In this document: one piece after another, positions 5,588 to 8,412 of the stretch | How positions within the stretch are numbered: the first letter of the stretch is position 1 | Layout of the letters: each line of letters begins with the position of its first letter | From: Gemmatimonadota bacterium | GTDB lineage: Bacteria > Gemmatimonadota > Gemmatimonadetes > Longimicrobiales > Longimicrobiaceae | Direction: 5' to 3' | Length of the DNA: 8,412 nt | Assembly: GCA_019348265.1 (NCBI GenBank) | Contig: JAHWJV010000135.1 | Span: 1-8,412, forward strand | Program-made: the position numbers and the translations under genes | The notes under the pieces: model-generated | Database searches by the model: none | Told to the model about the DNA's origin: nothing | The model's input: only the letters and a program-made list of their open reading frames with translations

Positions 5588-7258
5588 ATGAGGATACCAG
5601 GGTTGAAACGATCCCGCGGAGCGGCCGGGCTGTACGCCCTCCTGCTCGTCTCACCGGCTACGATTGCCGTCCAGGGATGCACCGACCTGAGCGAGCAACC
5701 CTTCGACGTGGTGACGCCGGATAATTTCTATCGGAACGAGGCGGAGATCATCGGCGGCCGGGCAGCGGTGTACTCGCAGCTCCGCCCGTCGCTCTGGGGC
5801 TACTTCAACCTCAGCGAGATCTCCACCGACGAGATGATCGTGCCGACGCGCGGCGGCGACTGGTATGACAACGGCCGCTGGCTCGAGATCCAGTATCAGA
5901 CCTGGGCCCCAGGCAGCGCGTCGATGACCGACGACGCGAACGGCACCTGGAACGACATGTTCACCGGCGTCGCCCGCGCGAACGTGCTCCTTGCCGCTCT
6001 TCCGGGGGTCACGATCGCCAACAAGGATATGGTCGAGGCGGAAGCGCGGGGCGTCCGTGCCTTCTTCTATTACATCCTGCAGGACATGTTCGGCGGGGTG
6101 CCGATCGTCACCGACACGGAGATCAAGCCGAGGCCGCGAAACACGCGCGCGGAGGTCTTCAAGTTCATCGAGGAGGAGCTGAAGTTCGCCCGTGACCGCC
6201 TGCCGGCCAGCTGGCCGGCGAGCCAGCACGGGCGTCTGACGAAGGGCGCGGCGAACGCGATGCTCGCAAACCTGTACGTCAACGCCGGGGTCTTCACGAA
6301 GGACCAGGGCATCAACCCGACCGGCTACAATAGCTGTCAGGGAGTGCAGGTCGGCGGCGGCCAGAACGCCTGCCAGGCGGCGCTCGACGCCGCCAACGCG
6401 GTTCTGAACTCGGGGCAGTACACCCTCGAAGCCGACTACCACTCCAACTTCACCGCCAACAATCAGAGCTCGCGCGAAAACATCTTCGTCATCAAGGCGA
6501 GCAACGAACCCGGCGCCGGCCTGAACTCCAACTTCCTCTATCGGTCGACGCACTACGCCCAGGGATTCGGGGGCGGCTGGAACGGGTTCTCCACTCTGGC
6601 GGAGACGTACTTCGCCTTCGACACACTGGCGATCGACAAGCAGGTGGTGAGGCGGCTGACGATCGACCGCGTCCCGTTCACCGATACCCTGAACCTGCTG
6701 CGCTCGAGGGACACGCGCCACGAGATATTCCTGGACGGCCTCGCTCAAAACCTGCAGACGGGGAAGCCAATCACCTACCGGAATTCCGACGTTCCCCTGT
6801 ACTTCTCCCCTCACTTCCCGCATGGCGAGACGCGGGCGAGCGAGGCGGACGGCGTCCGCATCTACAAGTACAAGGGCGATCCGAACTACGTCGGCACCGA
6901 GCATGGCAACGATTACGCGTACTTCCGGCTCGCCGAGATTTACCTGGTGAAGGCAGAGGCGCTGGCGGCGCTCGGCAGGACGGGCGAGGCGCTCGAGGCT
7001 ATCAACACCGTGCGCGCCCGCGCCTTCGAGCCGGATCGGCCGCTTACCAGCGCGGCCAACATCCAGTCCGCCATTCTGCGGGAGCGACACATGGAGCTCA
7101 CCGCGGAGCTCAAGCGGCGGCAGGACCTGATCCGGTTCGGCCGGTTCACCCAGCCCTGGTCGTTCAAGAAGAGCCAGCCCGCGAAAGTGCTGCTTTTCCC
7201 GATTCCGCAGACGCAACTCGATGCGAACCCACTGCTCACGCAGAACGCCGGGTATTGA
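5588..7258 (+). CDS. SusD/RagB family outer-membrane nutrient-binding lipoprotein
   Basis: The 556-residue product is the SusD-type partner of the preceding barrel and has the family's usual length. Residues 1-30 are a lipoprotein signal (basic start, hydrophobic ALLLVSPATIAV, lipobox VQGC) with the lipidated cysteine at C31. After it come the TPR-like N-terminal helices, including RAFFYYILQDMFGGVPIV, the insert region, and the C-terminal RagB/SusD domain: FRLAEIYLVKAEA from residue 446, INTVRARA, ERHMELTAELKRRQDLIRFG, and the hallmark ending LFPIPQTQLDANPLLTQNAGY split over the last residues. It acts as the surface lid that captures substrate. The frame is open upstream to 5237, but that part overlaps the transporter gene and lacks a signal peptide, so the ATG at 5588 is preferred. 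Its ribosome site is poor; TTG at 5603, with AGGA eight bases upstream, is an alternative that keeps the lipobox. The gap to the transporter gene is 104 bases. Confidence 0.93.
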   Translation: MRIPGLKRSRGAAGLYALLLVSPATIAVQGCTDLSEQPFDVVTPDNFYRNEAEIIGGRAAVYSQLRPSLWGYFNLSEISTDEMIVPTRGGDWYDNGRWLEIQYQTWAPGSASMTDDANGTWNDMFTGVARANVLLAALPGVTIANKDMVEAEARGVRAFFYYILQDMFGGVPIVTDTEIKPRPRNTRAEVFKFIEEELKFARDRLPASWPASQHGRLTKGAANAMLANLYVNAGVFTKDQGINPTGYNSCQGVQVGGGQNACQAALDAANAVLNSGQYTLEADYHSNFTANNQSSRENIFVIKASNEPGAGLNSNFLYRSTHYAQGFGGGWNGFSTLAETYFAFDTLAIDKQVVRRLTIDRVPFTDTLNLLRSRDTRHEIFLDGLAQNLQTGKPITYRNSDVPLYFSPHFPHGETRASEADGVRIYKYKGDPNYVGTEHGNDYAYFRLAEIYLVKAEALAALGRTGEALEAINTVRARAFEPDRPLTSAANIQSAILRERHMELTAELKRRQDLIRFGRFTQPWSFKKSQPAKVLLFPIPQTQLDANPLLTQNAGY

Positions 7259-7281
7259 TTCAGGTCCAGTACGGGCCTAGT

Positions 7282-7327
7282 TTTACCACTGCCCTCCTCT
7301 CTCACGGGAGAGGGGGGCAGTGGTAAA
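7282..7327 (+). terminator. Long palindrome after the SusD-like gene, likely terminator
   Basis: TTTACCACTGCCC at 7282-7294 is perfectly complementary to GGGCAGTGGTAAA at 7315-7327, 23 bases after the stop codon. The inner arms CCTCTC (7296-7301) and GAGAGG (7308-7313) continue the stem after one T-G wobble, giving about 20 pairs and a loop of about six bases. It is near-symmetric, so it would fold equally in transcripts from either strand. There is no T run after the stem, so it may work as a terminator without a U tail, as an RNA-stabilising 3' end, or as a DNA-level palindrome. Confidence 0.55.
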
Positions 7328-7403
7328 CTATCGACGGCCGTAGTGCTCCTCCCGCAGGCGTTGTACCCCCCGCCATGCGTAACCCGTTCTCCAGACCCGC
7401 GGC

Positions 7404-8408
7404 ATGAACAAGGTGGCCTGCCTCCGGCTGCTCTTTCTCCTCTGCGCTCCGTGCGTCATCACGGCGTGCTCTGGTTCGGACCGGTTCGCCCCCGCGCTCC
7501 GCGACGCGCCGCCGGTCGATGGCCGGCTGTTCACCGCGCTGCCATCCAGCTACACGGGCGTGGATTTCGAGAACCGCCTGACAGAGACCCGCGAGCTCAA
7601 CGTCTTCACCTATCGTAACTTCTACAACGGCGGTGGCGTGGGGCTGGGCGATCTGAACGGGGACTCCCTGCCGGATCTGGTGCTCACCTCCAACCAGAAC
7701 GGAAACAGGCTCTACCTCAACCGGGGAGATTTCCGCTTCCGGGAGGCGACGGAGGAGGCGGGTGTGTCGGGCCATGGCGTCTGGGGCACCGGGGTCACCC
7801 TGGTCGACCTGAACGCGGATGGACGGCTGGACATCTACGTGGGATACGCGGGAAACGAGGCCGGTGCCCGGCGAGCGAACGAGCTCTACCTCAACCAGGG
7901 GGTGAACGACGACGGCGTCCCTACCTTCGTCGAGAGAGCGGCGGAATGGGGGATCGCGGACGAAGGCTACACGACCCATTCCGTATTCTTCGACTACGAT
8001 CGCGACGGGGACCTCGACCTCTACGTGCTCAACAACTCCTTCCGCCCGGCGAGCAGCTTCGGGATGCGGAACATCCGGCACGAGCGCAATGCGGACGGCG
8101 GGCACAAGCTCTACCGCAACGAGGGGCGTCGCTTCGTCGACGTGAGCGAGCGGGCCGGGATCTTCGGCAGCGAGATCGGATTCGGATTGGGCGTCGCGGC
8201 CGCGGATCTGAACCGCGACGGCTGGCCGGACCTGTACGTCTCCAACGACTTCTTCGAGCGCGACTACCTCTACCTCAACAACCGCGACGGGACTTTCCGC
8301 GAGGTGCTCGATCAGCAGTCGGAGGAGCTTCGCCGCGTGATTGAGGAGGCCGGCGCGCCCTGCTGGGCCCCCGACGAGCCCTCCGACGGTCCCTGCCCGG
8401 TCAACTGA
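7404..8408 (+). CDS. FG-GAP/VCBS repeat lipoprotein (CRTAC1-like), apparently shortened
   Basis: The 334-residue product has a lipoprotein signal with lipobox ITAC and lipidated C22, so it is probably outer-membrane-attached. After a short linker come FG-GAP beta-propeller repeats with calcium-loop motifs: DLNGDSLPD at 83-91, DLNADGRLD at 135-143, DYDRDGDLD at 197-205 and DLNRDGWPD at 268-276. Each is paired with a strand such as LYLN followed by a FREATEEAG-like segment. In this family (CRTAC1-like, often ending in an ASPIC/UnbV domain) more repeats and a C-terminal domain normally follow. Here homology seems to stop near residue 305 (FREVLDQQ). A cysteine-containing 29-residue tail from S306 follows and stops four bases before the window end. 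The tail may be a real truncation or an assembly join. The gene lies 145 bases after the SusD-like gene, beyond a palindrome, and has no clear ribosome site. It probably acts at the surface with the SusCD pair; its exact role is unknown. Confidence 0.8.
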   Translation: MNKVACLRLLFLLCAPCVITACSGSDRFAPALRDAPPVDGRLFTALPSSYTGVDFENRLTETRELNVFTYRNFYNGGGVGLGDLNGDSLPDLVLTSNQNGNRLYLNRGDFRFREATEEAGVSGHGVWGTGVTLVDLNADGRLDIYVGYAGNEAGARRANELYLNQGVNDDGVPTFVERAAEWGIADEGYTTHSVFFDYDRDGDLDLYVLNNSFRPASSFGMRNIRHERNADGGHKLYRNEGRRFVDVSERAGIFGSEIGFGLGVAAADLNRDGWPDLYVSNDFFERDYLYLNNRDGTFREVLDQQSEELRRVIEEAGAPCWAPDEPSDGPCPVN

Positions 8409-8412
8409 CCTC

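Noticed and set aside
4257..5654. 465-codon minus-strand open frame across the transporter end and the intergenic hairpin
   Set aside because: Arginine/glycine-rich shadow of the coding strand; no ribosome site or domain recognised, and it crosses the SusC/SusD gap.
5651..7216. 521-codon minus-strand open frame opposite the SusD-like gene
   Set aside because: Mirror of a clear RagB/SusD gene; low-complexity composition and no domain.
7361..7390. TTGTAC at 7361-7366 as a -35 box for the FG-GAP gene
   Set aside because: No -10-like hexamer at 16-18 bases; the position reads CCGTTC.
7302..8105. 267-codon minus-strand open frame opposite the FG-GAP gene
   Set aside because: Shadow of a gene with four regular calcium-loop motifs on the + strand; no independent support.

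Overview
The window is high-GC bacterial DNA with all genes on the + strand. The right three quarters (about 1.6 to 8.3 kb) look like a Gemmatimonadota or related soil bacterium: a SusC/RagA-type TonB-dependent outer-membrane transporter, a SusD/RagB lipoprotein and an FG-GAP/CRTAC-type lipoprotein in a row, at GC far above usual Bacteroidota. This assignment comes from gene order and composition only. The first ~830 bases read differently: the start of the 430-aa gene resembles an actinobacterial AI-2E family transporter.

Layout. 1-50: probable tail of a gene running in from the left. 142-1434: one open frame whose first ~230 residues are an AI-2E transporter and whose last ~200 are the second dimerisation helix plus ATPase domain of a sensor histidine kinase. 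The join falls in a motif (LLLLGVP) that could belong to either family, so an assembly or recombination chimera is the leading explanation. 1579-2148: a perfect TATAAT box followed by two small genes of unknown function, 11 bases apart. 2149-2432: a non-coding leader with interleaved inverted repeats. 2433-7258: the susC-like/susD-like pair, with a strong hairpin between the genes and a long palindrome after the second. 7404-8408: an FG-GAP repeat lipoprotein that stops early, with a tail unlike its family, only four bases before the window ends.

How the genes work together. The SusC-like barrel and SusD-like surface lipoprotein should form one outer-membrane uptake complex energised by TonB. 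The FG-GAP lipoprotein downstream probably acts at the same surface, as such proteins often sit beside SusCD pairs in these phyla. No glycoside hydrolase, peptidase, sulfatase or dedicated regulator is visible, so the substrate cannot be named.

I found no CRISPR array, insertion sequence, tRNA, rRNA or recognisable defence system. The most unusual points are the transporter/kinase fusion frame, the abnormal end of the FG-GAP protein, and the structured non-coding segments around the SusCD pair.
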